From positions 1 to 64,000 of the forward strand of contig NZ_JAUSBZ010000121.1 of NCBI RefSeq assembly GCF_030651755.1: a stretch of DNA of 64,000 nt, given 5' to 3'. This DNA is from Phenylobacterium sp. Lineage in GTDB: Bacteria > Pseudomonadota > Alphaproteobacteria > Caulobacterales > Caulobacteraceae. Below the pieces are notes generated by a model that saw only the letters and a program-made list of their open reading frames with translations, was not told where the DNA came from and made no database searches. The translations under genes were made by a program, and so were the position numbers. Within the stretch, counting starts at the first letter, position 1, and each line of letters begins with the position of its first letter. Positions 1-10,481 of the stretch are shown here, piece after piece.

Positions 1-1
1 G

Positions 2-1111
2 GCGATTGAACTGGGCCAACTGCGGGTGCAACAGGTTTACCAGTTCAGCCGACTGTCCAGCCTGATCGGTTTGATTGTGGCCGTCTTGATCGCCATGGCT
101 GTGGCCTATCTGATCCGCAGGTCGATCATTACGCCCCTCAACTCGTTCATGGCCTTCGTGGAGCGGGTCGGTCAGGGCGACCTCACCCGCCACACCGAGC
201 TTACCGGGGTCGACGAGATCGGCCGCCTCGGCGCCACGCTGAATGGCATGGTGGATGGGCTCCGCGATCTGGCCCAGCAGAACCGGGCGGCGACCGAAAA
301 CCTGAACGCCGCCACGGCTGAGATTCGGGCCTCCTCTCAGGAACAGGCCGCCAGCGTCGAGGAACAGCTGGCCGCGGTGCAGGAGACCGCCGCCACGGTG
401 GACGAAATCACTCATTCCGGCGCCCAGATCGGCAAGCGCGCTCAGGACGTCATCGCCTCGGCCCAGGCCACCGCCCAGACCAGCAATGAGGGTCTGCGCG
501 CGGTGGACGAGACCGCCCGGGCCATGGACGCCATCCGCGACCAGGCCGAGGCCGTGGCCGAAAACATCGTCGCGCTCAGCGAAAAGACCCAGGCCATCGG
601 CGACATCATCTCGACGGTGAATGACATCTCCGAGCGCTCGCACCTGCTGGCCCTGAACGCCGCCATCGAGGCCGCCGCCGCAGGCGAGAACGGTCGCAGC
701 TTCTCTGTCGTGGCCTCCGAGATGAAGCTGCTGGCCGATCAGGCCAAGGACGCCACCAACCAGGTCCGATCAATCCTCGGCGACATCCAGCGGGGCATCA
801 ATTCCTCGGTCATGCTCACCGAGGAGGCCGTCAAGCGGGTGGCGGCCGGCAAGGAGCGCACCGACACCACCCAGCGCACCATCACCGAGATCACCGGCCG
901 GGTGCAGGAGAGCGTCCAGACCTTCCAGCAGATCGTCGCCTCCACCAACCAGCAGCAGCTGGGGATCGAACAGGTCATGGGCGCCCTGCAGAACATCCGC
1001 CAGGCCAGCCAGCAGACCGCGGTCGGGACCCGCCAGTTGGAGGAAGCCGCCGGCAATCTGGCCAGCCTGTCCCAGCAGCTGCTGGGCCTGGCCGAACGCT
1101 ACCGGGTCTGA
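2..1111 (+). CDS. Methyl-accepting chemotaxis protein, C-terminal part (truncated by window start)
   Basis: TM segment, HAMP region, and MCP signalling tip (ISERSHLLALNAAIEAAAAGENGRSFSVVASEMKLLADQA). The frame stays open to the left edge, so the listed start at 26 is probably internal. Confidence 0.93.
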   Translation, partial: AIELGQLRVQQVYQFSRLSSLIGLIVAVLIAMAVAYLIRRSIITPLNSFMAFVERVGQGDLTRHTELTGVDEIGRLGATLNGMVDGLRDLAQQNRAATENLNAATAEIRASSQEQAASVEEQLAAVQETAATVDEITHSGAQIGKRAQDVIASAQATAQTSNEGLRAVDETARAMDAIRDQAEAVAENIVALSEKTQAIGDIISTVNDISERSHLLALNAAIEAAAAGENGRSFSVVASEMKLLADQAKDATNQVRSILGDIQRGINSSVMLTEEAVKRVAAGKERTDTTQRTITEITGRVQESVQTFQQIVASTNQQQLGIEQVMGALQNIRQASQQTAVGTRQLEEAAGNLASLSQQLLGLAERYRV

Positions 1112-1120
1112 TCGCTCCCC

Positions 1121-3301
1121 GTGGCTGACCTCCGCGCCCAGCTCCTGGCGGCGTTCGATATCGAACACCGCGACCACCTCGAATCCGTGCGCCGGGCCCT
1201 GGCCGCGCCGGCGGAGGCGGACCTGCGCGAGGTCTTCCGGCGGCTGCACAGCCTGAAGGGCGCCGCCCGCGCGGTGGATCTGGAGGTGGTCGAGCATCTC
1301 GCCCATCGGCTGGAGGAGCGCCTGGCCCAGGTCATCGACGCCGGCCGAGGCCTGGACCCCGCCAGCGTGGATCTGATTCACCTGGGTCTGGACGCTATCG
1401 AGGGTCAGGCGGCCGCTCAGCGCGAGGGGCAACCGCTCCCCGACGCCAGCCGCGCCCTGGCGGCCCTCGGGGCGACTCCGTCACCGACGACCGCAGGAGA
1501 CATCGCCCCAGCGCCGGCTTCCCCGGCCGGCCCGCCCAGCGGGGAGCGGGCGCCCGAATATGTGCGGATCGATTCCCAGCTCGGCGACAGTCTGAGCGAG
1601 TCGCTCCACCACCTGTCCAGCGAGGTGCAGATCGAGGCGGCGCAACTCGAGATGACGCAGCGGCTGCGCCGCGAAGCTGCGCAACTTGAACGTCTCTGGG
1701 GGGAGATGCGCGCCAAAGGCGGCCGCGATCGAAACGCCGCCCGGAGCCTGGCGTTTGAGCGGGGACTCCAGAACCTCAGCAGAAATCTCGGCGAGCTGAC
1801 CAGGCGCCAGGCGCGCGCCAACTGGGCCGTCTCTGAGAGCCTGACGGCGCTGCGCGAGCAGATCAACGAAGTCACCCTGACGCCGGCCGAAAGCGTGCTT
1901 GGCGATCTTGGCCGCATGGTCCGTGATCTGGCCCGAGAGCAGGGCCTGGAGGTTGACGTCCGAATAGAAGGGCTGGAGGTCCGGGCTGAGCGCCGGGTGC
2001 TTCAGGCCCTGCGCGAGCCCATCATCCACCTGCTGCGCAATGCTGTGAGCCACGGGGGCGAACCGGCCAAGGTCCGCGCCGCCGCCGGCAAGGACGAACG
2101 CCTGCATGTCACCTTGCGCGCCCTCGCCCGCGGCGGGCGGCTGGAGATCTACATCGCCGATGACGGCGCTGGACCTGATCTGGCCCGGATCGAGGCCGCC
2201 GCGGTGGAGCGGGGCCTCCTGCCTCCCCGTGAACCTGGCGCCCCGCTTCGTCAGGCTGACGAGATTTTGGCCATGGCGTTCGAGCCGGGCGTATCGGCCG
2301 CACAGACCGTCGACCGACTTTCCGGACGAGGTATGGGGCTCTCGGCCGTGAGCGAGGCGCTGACCGCCCTGGGCGGATCTGCCCGCCTGCTTCAGCGACG
2401 CCCGGCCGGCACGGAGGTGGTGCTTTCCGCCCCCCTATCGGCCGCTCGCCAGACGCTGGTCGTGGCGGAGGCCGGCGGCGCACTCTTTGGCCTGCCCAGT
2501 TTTGCGATCAAGGCCCTGTTGCGTCTTCGCGCCAGCGATATGGAAATCGTCGAAGGCGCGCCCAGCGCACGGATACAAATCGACGGGTCAGACATTGTCA
2601 CGCCCGTGATACCGCTCAGCACCCTCATCCATGAGTCCGCCCCAGCCCCTCTGGCGTCCGACGCCGCGACGCCATTGATCCTCATTCATCGCGGTGAGCG
2701 TCATCTGTTGCTGGCGGTGGATGAAATCACCGATGTGCGCGAACTCACCGTGCAGGACCTGGACGACAGCCGCCTCGCCCCAGGCCTGACCTTGGGCGCC
2801 GCGATCCTTGGCGAAGACCGGCCCCTGCTGGTGCTCAACCCTGAGGCCTTGATCGACCGATGGCTGAGGAACGCCCGGCGTCTGTCGATTTCCGCCCTCG
2901 GACTCGCCAACCGCGAGGATGTTGCGCGACAGGTCCGCACCGTCCTTGTGGTCGACGATTCGATCACCACCCGAACCCTGGAGAAGAGTATTCTGGAGGC
3001 TCAGGGCTACCGGGTGATCCTCGCGGTCGATGGGGTCGACGCCTTGAACACCCTGCGATCGTCTGAGGCCCTCATCGACCTTGTGGTGGCCGACATTGAG
3101 ATGCCGCGCATGGATGGCTTCTCGCTCCTGCAGGCGATCAAGGCCGATGCGGGGCTCGCCAACCTGCCAGTGATCTTGATGACCTCGCGAAACGACGAGG
3201 CCGACGTGCGCCGCGGCCTTGATCTGGGCGCGGAGGCCTACATCACCAAACAGAAGTTCGACCAGCGGGAGCTTTTTGCGACCATCGGACGAATCTTGTG
3301 A
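1121..3301 (+). CDS. cheA: CheA-type hybrid histidine kinase (Hpt - HATPase - CheW-like - receiver)
   Basis: Hpt motif LHSLKGAARAVDL; HATPase motifs LRNAVSHG and SGRGMGLSAV; C-terminal receiver VLVVDDS..VVADIEMPRMDG..ITK. GTG start. Confidence 0.93.
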   Translation: MADLRAQLLAAFDIEHRDHLESVRRALAAPAEADLREVFRRLHSLKGAARAVDLEVVEHLAHRLEERLAQVIDAGRGLDPASVDLIHLGLDAIEGQAAAQREGQPLPDASRALAALGATPSPTTAGDIAPAPASPAGPPSGERAPEYVRIDSQLGDSLSESLHHLSSEVQIEAAQLEMTQRLRREAAQLERLWGEMRAKGGRDRNAARSLAFERGLQNLSRNLGELTRRQARANWAVSESLTALREQINEVTLTPAESVLGDLGRMVRDLAREQGLEVDVRIEGLEVRAERRVLQALREPIIHLLRNAVSHGGEPAKVRAAAGKDERLHVTLRALARGGRLEIYIADDGAGPDLARIEAAAVERGLLPPREPGAPLRQADEILAMAFEPGVSAAQTVDRLSGRGMGLSAVSEALTALGGSARLLQRRPAGTEVVLSAPLSAARQTLVVAEAGGALFGLPSFAIKALLRLRASDMEIVEGAPSARIQIDGSDIVTPVIPLSTLIHESAPAPLASDAATPLILIHRGERHLLLAVDEITDVRELTVQDLDDSRLAPGLTLGAAILGEDRPLLVLNPEALIDRWLRNARRLSISALGLANREDVARQVRTVLVVDDSITTRTLEKSILEAQGYRVILAVDGVDALNTLRSSEALIDLVVADIEMPRMDGFSLLQAIKADAGLANLPVILMTSRNDEADVRRGLDLGAEAYITKQKFDQRELFATIGRIL

Positions 3302-4365
3302 GCGCCGCCACCCACCCGGTCCGGGTGATGATCGTCGAGGACTCCCTCGTCGTGCGGCAACTGCTGACCCATATTGTCGGCCGCGATCCACGCTTCCTCA
3401 TCGTCGCGGCGGTGGCTTCGGCCGAAGAGGCCCTGGACGCTATCCCCAAGGTCCGGCCGGATGTCATCTCCATGGATATCCGCCTGCCAGGCATGGACGG
3501 GCTGGAAGCCACCGCTCGGATCATGGCTGACTATCCAACGCCTATTGTCGTCATCGCAGACGCTGTCGAGGACGCCGCCCTGCGCATTTCGATGAACGCC
3601 CTTCGCGCCGGCGCCCTGACGGTCGTGGAAAAGCCCGCCGGCCCTGCCAACGCCAGCTATGAGCGCCTGGCCGACACGATCTGCACGCAGCTATTCATCA
3701 TGAGCAGCGTCCCGGTGATCCGCCGGCGCAGCATCGGCGGCGCAACCACCCCGCTGTCGCGGCCGCCGCCAGGGGGCGCGGGCGCCTTCAAACGGCTGGA
3801 CTTCCTGGCTCTGGCCGCTTCAACCGGCGGCCCGCCGGCGCTCGCCAAGGTGATCGGCGCCCTTCCCGCCGACTTTCCGGCGCCCGTCTTCATCGTCCAG
3901 CACATGGGGGCGGCGTTCATGGAAGGCTTCGCCAAATGGCTCGGCGGTTTGTCAGCCATGCCCGTGGTCCTGGCCATGGATGGCGCGAGGGCCAAAGAGT
4001 CTCACATCTATGTGGCGCCCGGCGACAGCCATCTGAGCGTCCGCGGCGATGGGATCATCCACATCAGCCGCGACCCGCCCGCCGGCGGGCAGCGCCCTTC
4101 CGCCAATGTTCTGTTCGGCTCACTGGCGGAAATCGCCCCGACCCGAACTGTCGCGGCTCTTCTGACCGGCATGGGCGAGGATGGCGCTCAAGGCCTTTCG
4201 CGATTGGCGCAAGGCGGCGGGCACACCATCGCCGAGCACGCCAGCACCGCGGTGGTCAACGGCATGCCCGCCGCGGCCGTGCGCCTGAAGGCGGCCAGGG
4301 ACATTCTGCCTCTGGACCTGATTGGGCCGCGCATTGTCCAACTCGCCGCCCGGGGGCGGACATGA
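3298..4365 (+). CDS. cheB: Chemotaxis response regulator protein-glutamate methylesterase CheB
   Basis: N-terminal receiver (MIVEDSLVVRQLL..ISMDIRLPGMDG) plus methylesterase domain (AASTGGPPAL, VQHMGAAF, LLTGMGEDGAQG). Overlaps cheA by 4 nt. Confidence 0.95.
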   Translation: MSAATHPVRVMIVEDSLVVRQLLTHIVGRDPRFLIVAAVASAEEALDAIPKVRPDVISMDIRLPGMDGLEATARIMADYPTPIVVIADAVEDAALRISMNALRAGALTVVEKPAGPANASYERLADTICTQLFIMSSVPVIRRRSIGGATTPLSRPPPGGAGAFKRLDFLALAASTGGPPALAKVIGALPADFPAPVFIVQHMGAAFMEGFAKWLGGLSAMPVVLAMDGARAKESHIYVAPGDSHLSVRGDGIIHISRDPPAGGQRPSANVLFGSLAEIAPTRTVAALLTGMGEDGAQGLSRLAQGGGHTIAEHASTAVVNGMPAAAVRLKAARDILPLDLIGPRIVQLAARGRT

Positions 4366-5996
4366 GCCCGCATCAGACCGCCAAGATCCTTGTGGTCGAG
4401 GACTCCGAAACCCAGGCCATGGCCCTTCGCGGTCGCCTTGAGGCGGAGGGATACACTGTCCAGACCGTGACCAGCGCCGAGGCCGCCCTTGAGCGTCTGA
4501 ATGGCCCCCTGCCGGACCTGGTGGTGGCTGATTTCCATCTGCCAGGGATGGATGGCCGAGAACTCTCGCGGCAACTCCGCCTGAATCGCCGGACCCGGAC
4601 ACTGCCCCTGCTGATGCTGACCAGCGCCCGGGAACAGGACCTGGAGCGACAGGGCCTGGAGAGCGGCGCCGACGCCTATGTGTCCAAATCAGCCGACATG
4701 GATGTGATGCTCGCCAGGCTGAGGGCCCTGCTGCGTCGTGGCCGCACCGGCGGCGGAGAAGCGGCGACCGACACCGACTTTCGACCAGCCCGGGTCATGG
4801 TGGTCCACGACAGCCCCACCCGTCGGCTGCACCTTGGGGCGGTCCTGGCCCAGGTGGGCTATGAAGTCAGCGAGGCCGCCAGCGCCGAAGGGGCGATGGC
4901 GGCCGCCCATGACCAGATCGACTGCATCGTGATGCCGGCTTTTGGAGCCGGGCTCGACGGCCTTGAGCTTTGCCGCAGCCTCGACCGTCGGCGTGAGCGA
5001 ATGTCGCTTCCGTTTCAGATTGTGGTGATTGGCCCTGCGGCGAGCGATCCGGCGGGCCTGGCTGCCGCCTTTGACGCTGGCGCCGATGACGTCGCCGCAA
5101 GCAGCGACGATGACGAAGTTCTGCGTATGCGGGTCCGCGCCCTGGTCCGTCGGAAGCTCCTGGCCGAGGAGACACGCCGTTCCGAGGAGGCCGAGGCCCG
5201 CGCTGCCGCCGCAGATGCCCTGGCCCGCACCAACGCCGAGCTGGAAGCCGCCAATCAGCAGCTGCGCGAGGCGCAGGCCCAACTGGTTCAATCGGCCAAG
5301 ATGGCCTCCCTGGGCGAGCTGGTCGCCGGCATCGCCCATGAAATCAATAATCCCCTGGCCTTCATCCTGGGGCATCAGAACACCGTCGAACGCCTGACTG
5401 GACAAGTGGCGGAGGGCGATCTGGCCGAGGACGACAAGGTGGCCCTGGCCAAGGCGATCGACCGACTCGGGGCGATGCGAATGGGCCTGCAGCGCATCTC
5501 GGGTCTGGTGATGAACCTGCGGAAATTCTCCCGTCTCGACGAGGCCGAGAGCCAGAGCCTGGACATACCGGACGCGATAGAAACGGTTCTTGCTCTGCTG
5601 GCGCCCAAACTGGGCGCCATTCAGGTCCGGCGTCGCCTGGAAGCGCGCTCAACCCTGACGGCCTCGCCGGCGCTGCTCAATCAGGTGGTGATGAACCTAT
5701 TGTCGAACGCCGCTGACGCCCTGGGCGGCGAGGGCGTCATCGAGATCGCCACAGGCGAGGCCGATGGCCTATATCGGATTGAAATCAACGATACGGGTCC
5801 AGGGGTCCCGGAAGCGTATCGCGACCGCATTTTCGAGCCGTTTTTCACCACCAAGCCCGTGGGCGCCGGCACTGGACTGGGCCTGGCCATTGCCTACGCC
5901 GTCGTCCGCGCCCACAAGGGCGACATCACGGTCGATAGCGGGCCCCTTGGCGGCGCGCGTTTCACTATCAAGTTGCCCCTGGAAGACCAGGCATGA
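4362..5996 (+). CDS. Hybrid sensor histidine kinase with two N-terminal receiver domains (REC - pseudo-REC - HisKA - HATPase)
   Basis: ATG at 4362 overlaps the cheB stop; REC1 [13 protein letters not shown]-box [16 protein letters not shown]; HATPase [19 protein letters not shown]. The longer ORF start at 3936 overlaps cheB and is rejected. Confidence 0.9.
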   Translation: MSPHQTAKILVVEDSETQAMALRGRLEAEGYTVQTVTSAEAALERLNGPLPDLVVADFHLPGMDGRELSRQLRLNRRTRTLPLLMLTSAREQDLERQGLESGADAYVSKSADMDVMLARLRALLRRGRTGGGEAATDTDFRPARVMVVHDSPTRRLHLGAVLAQVGYEVSEAASAEGAMAAAHDQIDCIVMPAFGAGLDGLELCRSLDRRRERMSLPFQIVVIGPAASDPAGLAAAFDAGADDVAASSDDDEVLRMRVRALVRRKLLAEETRRSEEAEARAAAADALARTNAELEAANQQLREAQAQLVQSAKMASLGELVAGIAHEINNPLAFILGHQNTVERLTGQVAEGDLAEDDKVALAKAIDRLGAMRMGLQRISGLVMNLRKFSRLDEAESQSLDIPDAIETVLALLAPKLGAIQVRRRLEARSTLTASPALLNQVVMNLLSNAADALGGEGVIEIATGEADGLYRIEINDTGPGVPEAYRDRIFEPFFTTKPVGAGTGLGLAIAYAVVRAHKGDITVDSGPLGGARFTIKLPLEDQA

Positions 5997-7876
5997 CCGC
6001 GCCGCAAGATCCGCCTCCCCTCATTCTCCTGGTCGATGACGAGCCCGACATCCTGGTGGCTTTGGAAGACCTGTTCGAGGCTGATTTCAGGGTCAAGGCG
6101 GCGCATTCCGGGGCTGAAGCCCTCGAGTTCCTGGCCGGTGAGCCGGATGTGGCGGTGATCATTTCCGACCAGCGGATGCCGGAAATGACCGGCGACGTCT
6201 TTCTCAGCCACGCCCGACGCTATTCACAGGCCGAGACCATACTCCTGACCGGCTATGCAGACCTCAGCTCGGTCACCGCGGCCCTGAACAAGGGCGGCAT
6301 TGTCGGCTATGCGCCCAAGCCGTGGGACCCCGAGGCCCTTAGCGCCATGGTGGGCGCGGCGGTCTCGCGTCATCAGTTGCGCCGCGCCCTCAATGAAGAA
6401 CGCTCGCTGTTGCGTGGGCTGATGGCCCACCTGCCCGCCGCTGTGGCGGTCAAGGACCGCGACGGGCGGTTCATCCGCATCAACCAGCGCAAGGCGCTTT
6501 CCCTGGGGGTGGCCGTCGAGGATGGCCTGGGCCTGACTGAGCCGGAATTGGGCGGCGGCCTTGGCCGCACGGACGCCGAATCCCGCGCCCGTCAGGAGGG
6601 GCGGACGATCGAGGTCCTAGAAGAGGTTGAGAGCGAGTCGGGCGCCCAATGGTTCGAAACCGCCATTGTGCCCGTCCCTGACGCCAGCGGAGAGGTTCGC
6701 CATCTGGTGATCGTTGAGCGGGACGTCACCGACGAGAAGCTGGCGGAGATGCATCTGCGCCAGTCCGACAAGTTGCGCGCCCTGGGGACCCTGGCCGGCG
6801 GGGTGGCCCACGATTTCAACAACCTGCTGACCGCCATTATCGGCAGCCTCGAACTGGCTACCCGACGACTGGGGGACGAGGGTGCTGTGCGGCGCTACCT
6901 CGACAACGCCACCATGGCGGCCCAGAAGGGCGCGACCCTCACCCAACGCCTTCTGGGTTTCAGTCGGCAAACCGAAAGCCGGGGGGCCGAGGTCGTCAAT
7001 CTGGCGGAGATCCTCGCCGAGGCCCGCGACCTGGTGGAACGAACCTTGGGCGGGGGCGCCCGGATCAGCTGGAATCTGATCGACGACCTCTGGATGTCGG
7101 CCATCGAACCCGATCAGTTCGAGCTCGCCGTCCTGAACCTTGCCGTGAACGCCCGCGACGCCATGCCAGGCGGGGGACGGATCACCATTTCGGCCTGGAA
7201 CCAGCCGGTTGAGACCGCGCCACCAGGTCTGGACCTCAACCCCGGCGACTATGCCGTGGTGTCGGTGCAGGACACTGGCGAAGGCATGACTCCGGAGGTG
7301 TTGGCTCGGGTGCTGGAACCGTTCTTCACCACCAAGCCGGTGGGCAAGGGAACCGGTCTTGGGCTGCCCATGGCCTATGGTTTCGCCCAGCGCTCCGGGG
7401 GCGCTCTGGAAATCTGCAGCGAGCCCGGCCAGGGAACCGAAGTGAAGATCTACCTCCCGCGCGCCTCGCCCCGGGAGGCAATGCCGGACGTTGGCTCCGG
7501 CGACGGACAGGACCTCGCCCCTGATACTGGCGGCCGTCGGATTCTCGTCGTGGATGATGAGACGCCGGTCAGGGCGGTCACGGTCGGGTTCCTCCGTGAT
7601 CGCGGTTGTCAGGTTGTGGAGGTCGACAGCGCCGACGCCGCCCTCAACCTGCTGGGGCGAGATAGCGCCTTTGACCTCGCCCTGGTCGATTTCGCCATGC
7701 CCGGCATGAACGGCGTGGAGTTCGCCAATCGTGCGCAGGCCGCTTGGCCCGATCTACCGATCATCCTCATCACGGGCTATTTCGACGTCGCTGTGCCGCC
7801 CGGAATCATCCTGGTCCACAAGCCGTTCAGCAACGCCACCTTGCAGGCCGCGCTGGACCGCGTCTGGGCTCAGTAG
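5993..7876 (+). CDS. Hybrid histidine kinase (REC - PAS - HisKA - HATPase - REC)
   Basis: REC ILLVDDEPDI..SDQRMPEMTG; H-box LAGGVAHDFNNLL; GKGTGLGLPM; C-terminal REC ILVVDDETPV..LVDFAMPGMNG. Overlaps the previous CDS by 4 nt. Confidence 0.93.
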   Translation: MTAPQDPPPLILLVDDEPDILVALEDLFEADFRVKAAHSGAEALEFLAGEPDVAVIISDQRMPEMTGDVFLSHARRYSQAETILLTGYADLSSVTAALNKGGIVGYAPKPWDPEALSAMVGAAVSRHQLRRALNEERSLLRGLMAHLPAAVAVKDRDGRFIRINQRKALSLGVAVEDGLGLTEPELGGGLGRTDAESRARQEGRTIEVLEEVESESGAQWFETAIVPVPDASGEVRHLVIVERDVTDEKLAEMHLRQSDKLRALGTLAGGVAHDFNNLLTAIIGSLELATRRLGDEGAVRRYLDNATMAAQKGATLTQRLLGFSRQTESRGAEVVNLAEILAEARDLVERTLGGGARISWNLIDDLWMSAIEPDQFELAVLNLAVNARDAMPGGGRITISAWNQPVETAPPGLDLNPGDYAVVSVQDTGEGMTPEVLARVLEPFFTTKPVGKGTGLGLPMAYGFAQRSGGALEICSEPGQGTEVKIYLPRASPREAMPDVGSGDGQDLAPDTGGRRILVVDDETPVRAVTVGFLRDRGCQVVEVDSADAALNLLGRDSAFDLALVDFAMPGMNGVEFANRAQAAWPDLPIILITGYFDVAVPPGIILVHKPFSNATLQAALDRVWAQ

Positions 7877-8361
7877 ATTCCCAGGGCGAGGCCGGCCGCC
7901 ATCGCTGCTCCAAGGTCACGACAGCGGCCCAGGGCGGTTTCATCGAGGCGCTTCGGCGCCAGGATGGCTTCCGGCGTCTGGGCGTGGGTGCAGATGATGA
8001 TCGGCGCGGCCACAGCCTTCAGCCGCCAACCGGTGGCGATCCGCGCCATCTGTCGCACAGCGTTCTCCCCGTCACTGCCTGCGCAGACCATCAGAGCGTA
8101 GGGACGTCCCTCGATCTGGCCGAGGACCGGATAGTAGGCGCGATCAAAGAACGCCTTCATCTCACCGGTGATCGCCGCCAGATTCTCAGGACAGATAAAG
8201 AGGTAGCCGTCCGCCGCCAGGAGGTCTGAGGCGCAGCCCGCCTCGGCCTCCAGCAGCCGCACCTCGACTTCATCGGCCCCGCGGGCCGCCTCAGCGGCCG
8301 CCTGCGCCATCTGCCGCGAACCGCCCGTGCGGGAATGATAGGTGATCAGCAAGGTCTTCAT
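7870..8361 (-). CDS. Flavodoxin-like / NAD(P)H-dependent FMN reductase family protein
   Basis: MKTLLITYHSRTGGSRQMAQ FMN-binding loop; start ATG read at 8361. Convergent with, and overlapping the stop of, the upstream HK. Confidence 0.75.
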   Translation of the reverse strand: MKTLLITYHSRTGGSRQMAQAAAEAARGADEVEVRLLEAEAGCASDLLAADGYLFICPENLAAITGEMKAFFDRAYYPVLGQIEGRPYALMVCAGSDGENAVRQMARIATGWRLKAVAAPIIICTHAQTPEAILAPKRLDETALGRCRDLGAAMAAGLALGIY

Positions 8362-8550
8362 CGGGCCAGCATAGCCGACTCCCGGCCCCTTGAAGGCGGG
8401 GTTCCAACACCCGGCCGCCCACCATCCGGTCGGCTGGCCCAGGTCGAAGACCCATGTGGCGAGCTTGGCCAGCAAAATTTCTTCCTCGAAAGCTCCACAC
8501 GGGAACCCAGTCAGCCATCTGCGGCTTTCTTCCGCCAACAGGAGATTTCC

Positions 8551-9495
8551 ATGGGCATGATCCAAGGTCTGGGCCTTCAGAGCGCCCCTGCGGCAGGTTT
8601 CGCCGACCCCAATAGTCTTCACCGCGGCCTCGCCCGGTGGAATCGCAGTCGGCTGTCACCCTCGACCCCGCGCAACGACTGGCGCCTGGAGCTGAACCGC
8701 GACCTGCGGATGCAGCTCAAGGAGGGCGAGTTCATTGAGGCGTTTCGCGCGCGGGTGCAGGACGAGGTGTCCGCAGTCCCGACTGACCCCGACGGCTTCA
8801 TCGCCTGGTTCGAGGGTCTGAAGGACACCGGGCCGGGTCAATGGGACCCCTTGTTCGACTGGTTGGCCACCCAGGCCGATCTTGACCAAATGCGCTGGTT
8901 CCTGACCCAGGAAGCCGTCGGCGAAGCCGGTTTCGATGACCTCGTGGCCATGACCCAGGTCAAGCTGCCGGACCGCCCCAAGCTCGAACTGGCCCGCAAC
9001 TACTGGGACGAGATGGGCCGCGGCAACATGGGCGGCATGCATGGCCCGATGCTCGACCTGACCGTCAAGGGACTGGAGCTCACCCCGACCCTTGAAGGGG
9101 CGCTGTGGCAGGCTCTGGCCCTGGCCAACACCATGACCGCCTTCGCAACCACCCGACGATATGCCTATCATTCCGTCGGCGCCCTGGGCGTTGTGGAGCT
9201 GACGGCCCCGACCCGGGTCGCCTCCGTCGCCGCCGGCCTCAAGCGTCTCGGCGTGGCGCCCAAGCTGCGCAAGTACTTCGATCTCCACGCCGTGCTGGAC
9301 GTCGAGCATTCCAAGGCCTGGAACGCAGAGGCGCTGACGCCCCTGGCCCGGGATCACCCCGAGGTGCTTCCGGCGATCGCCGAGGGTGCGATCATGCGAC
9401 TGCGCTGCGGCGAGCAGTGTTTTGAGGCCTATCGCGCCTTTCTGTGGGCCGGCGCACGGGCCAGTCAGCCCGTCGCCTTGAAGGAGTCGGCCTGA
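8551..9495 (+). CDS. Iron-containing redox enzyme family protein (heme-oxygenase-like fold)
   Basis: Start ATG 8551 after GGAG; conserved pattern (GRGNMGGMHGPML, E/H-rich helices, DVEHSKAWNAE) resembling the heme-oxygenase-like di-iron family. Confidence 0.7.
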   Translation: MGMIQGLGLQSAPAAGFADPNSLHRGLARWNRSRLSPSTPRNDWRLELNRDLRMQLKEGEFIEAFRARVQDEVSAVPTDPDGFIAWFEGLKDTGPGQWDPLFDWLATQADLDQMRWFLTQEAVGEAGFDDLVAMTQVKLPDRPKLELARNYWDEMGRGNMGGMHGPMLDLTVKGLELTPTLEGALWQALALANTMTAFATTRRYAYHSVGALGVVELTAPTRVASVAAGLKRLGVAPKLRKYFDLHAVLDVEHSKAWNAEALTPLARDHPEVLPAIAEGAIMRLRCGEQCFEAYRAFLWAGARASQPVALKESA

Positions 9496-9512
9496 GCGCG
9501 ACCCTCTCGGCC

Positions 9513-10358
9513 TCAGTGAGCCAGGAAGACGGGCGCTGGCGGCGCCTCCAACATGCTGCGGGTTGCGCCGCCGAGGATAAACTCCCGAGCGCGTGACTGA
9601 CCAAAGGCGCCCATGACCAGGAGGTCGGCCTCGGCACGGAGGACCACATGGTCGAGCACGGATCCGATCTTGGCGCCTGCGGAGTCAAACTCCTGGACCT
9701 CAGCCCTGACCCCATGGCGTTCCAGGTGGCGGAGGAGGTCCGATCCAGCGCCTGAGCGAGCACTGGCCTTCTCGTTGGTCACCGTCAAGACCACGACCTT
9801 ACGCGCTGAAGCCAGGGCAGGCATGGCGGCGGCCACAGCCGCGGCGGCTGAACGGCTGTTGTCCCAGGCGACCACCACCGTACCCAAACCTTGCTCGAAC
9901 CGGGGCCCGTCAGGGCGGAAAATGACGACCGGCCGGCCAGATGAAAAGATCATCGCCTCGGCCACCCCCTGATAGGTCGCCGCCTCCCGACCATAGGGAA
10001 TGACACACAGGTCGCGGGTTCGGGCTACACGGGCGGTCAGTTCCGGAATTTCAAAGACTTCAGCCTGGGGCGATAGCCGGCCGCCGAAGACGCCCAGGGC
10101 CTGGGCCCTGGCTTCGAAGAGGTCGAGCGTCGCCTGGGCGTTTTGGCGGCTGCGCGCCTCCTCGGCCTTGGCCATTTCCCCGAGGCTCAAGGCAAAATCG
10201 GCCAGTCGGTTGGTCTTCAGCGGAATGGAGACCTGCGGAGCCAGCGCCGTGACCTGTGTCCCCAGCGCCCGGCAGAGGGCCAACCCCTGCTCCACAGCCT
10301 GGTCTGGCGTGGGGTCAGGATAGGACTCCAGATGCAGCAGGATATCCTTGAAAGCCAT
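9513..10358 (-). CDS. Universal stress protein (two tandem Usp domains)
   Basis: C-terminal Usp motif ADLLVMGAFGQSRAREFILGGATRSML; length and duplicated Usp architecture. Confidence 0.88.
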   Translation of the reverse strand: MAFKDILLHLESYPDPTPDQAVEQGLALCRALGTQVTALAPQVSIPLKTNRLADFALSLGEMAKAEEARSRQNAQATLDLFEARAQALGVFGGRLSPQAEVFEIPELTARVARTRDLCVIPYGREAATYQGVAEAMIFSSGRPVVIFRPDGPRFEQGLGTVVVAWDNSRSAAAAVAAAMPALASARKVVVLTVTNEKASARSGAGSDLLRHLERHGVRAEVQEFDSAGAKIGSVLDHVVLRAEADLLVMGAFGQSRAREFILGGATRSMLEAPPAPVFLAH

Positions 10359-10481
10359 GGCTAGTCTCCAGTCCGGACAACGACCGCCCCCGCCCCTGAG
10401 CCCGCGCGGGTCAGGAGACGGAGGCGCTTAGATTGAGCAAGGCCCGGACCCGGCCAAGGGCGATCGGGCGATTCCGCGGGC

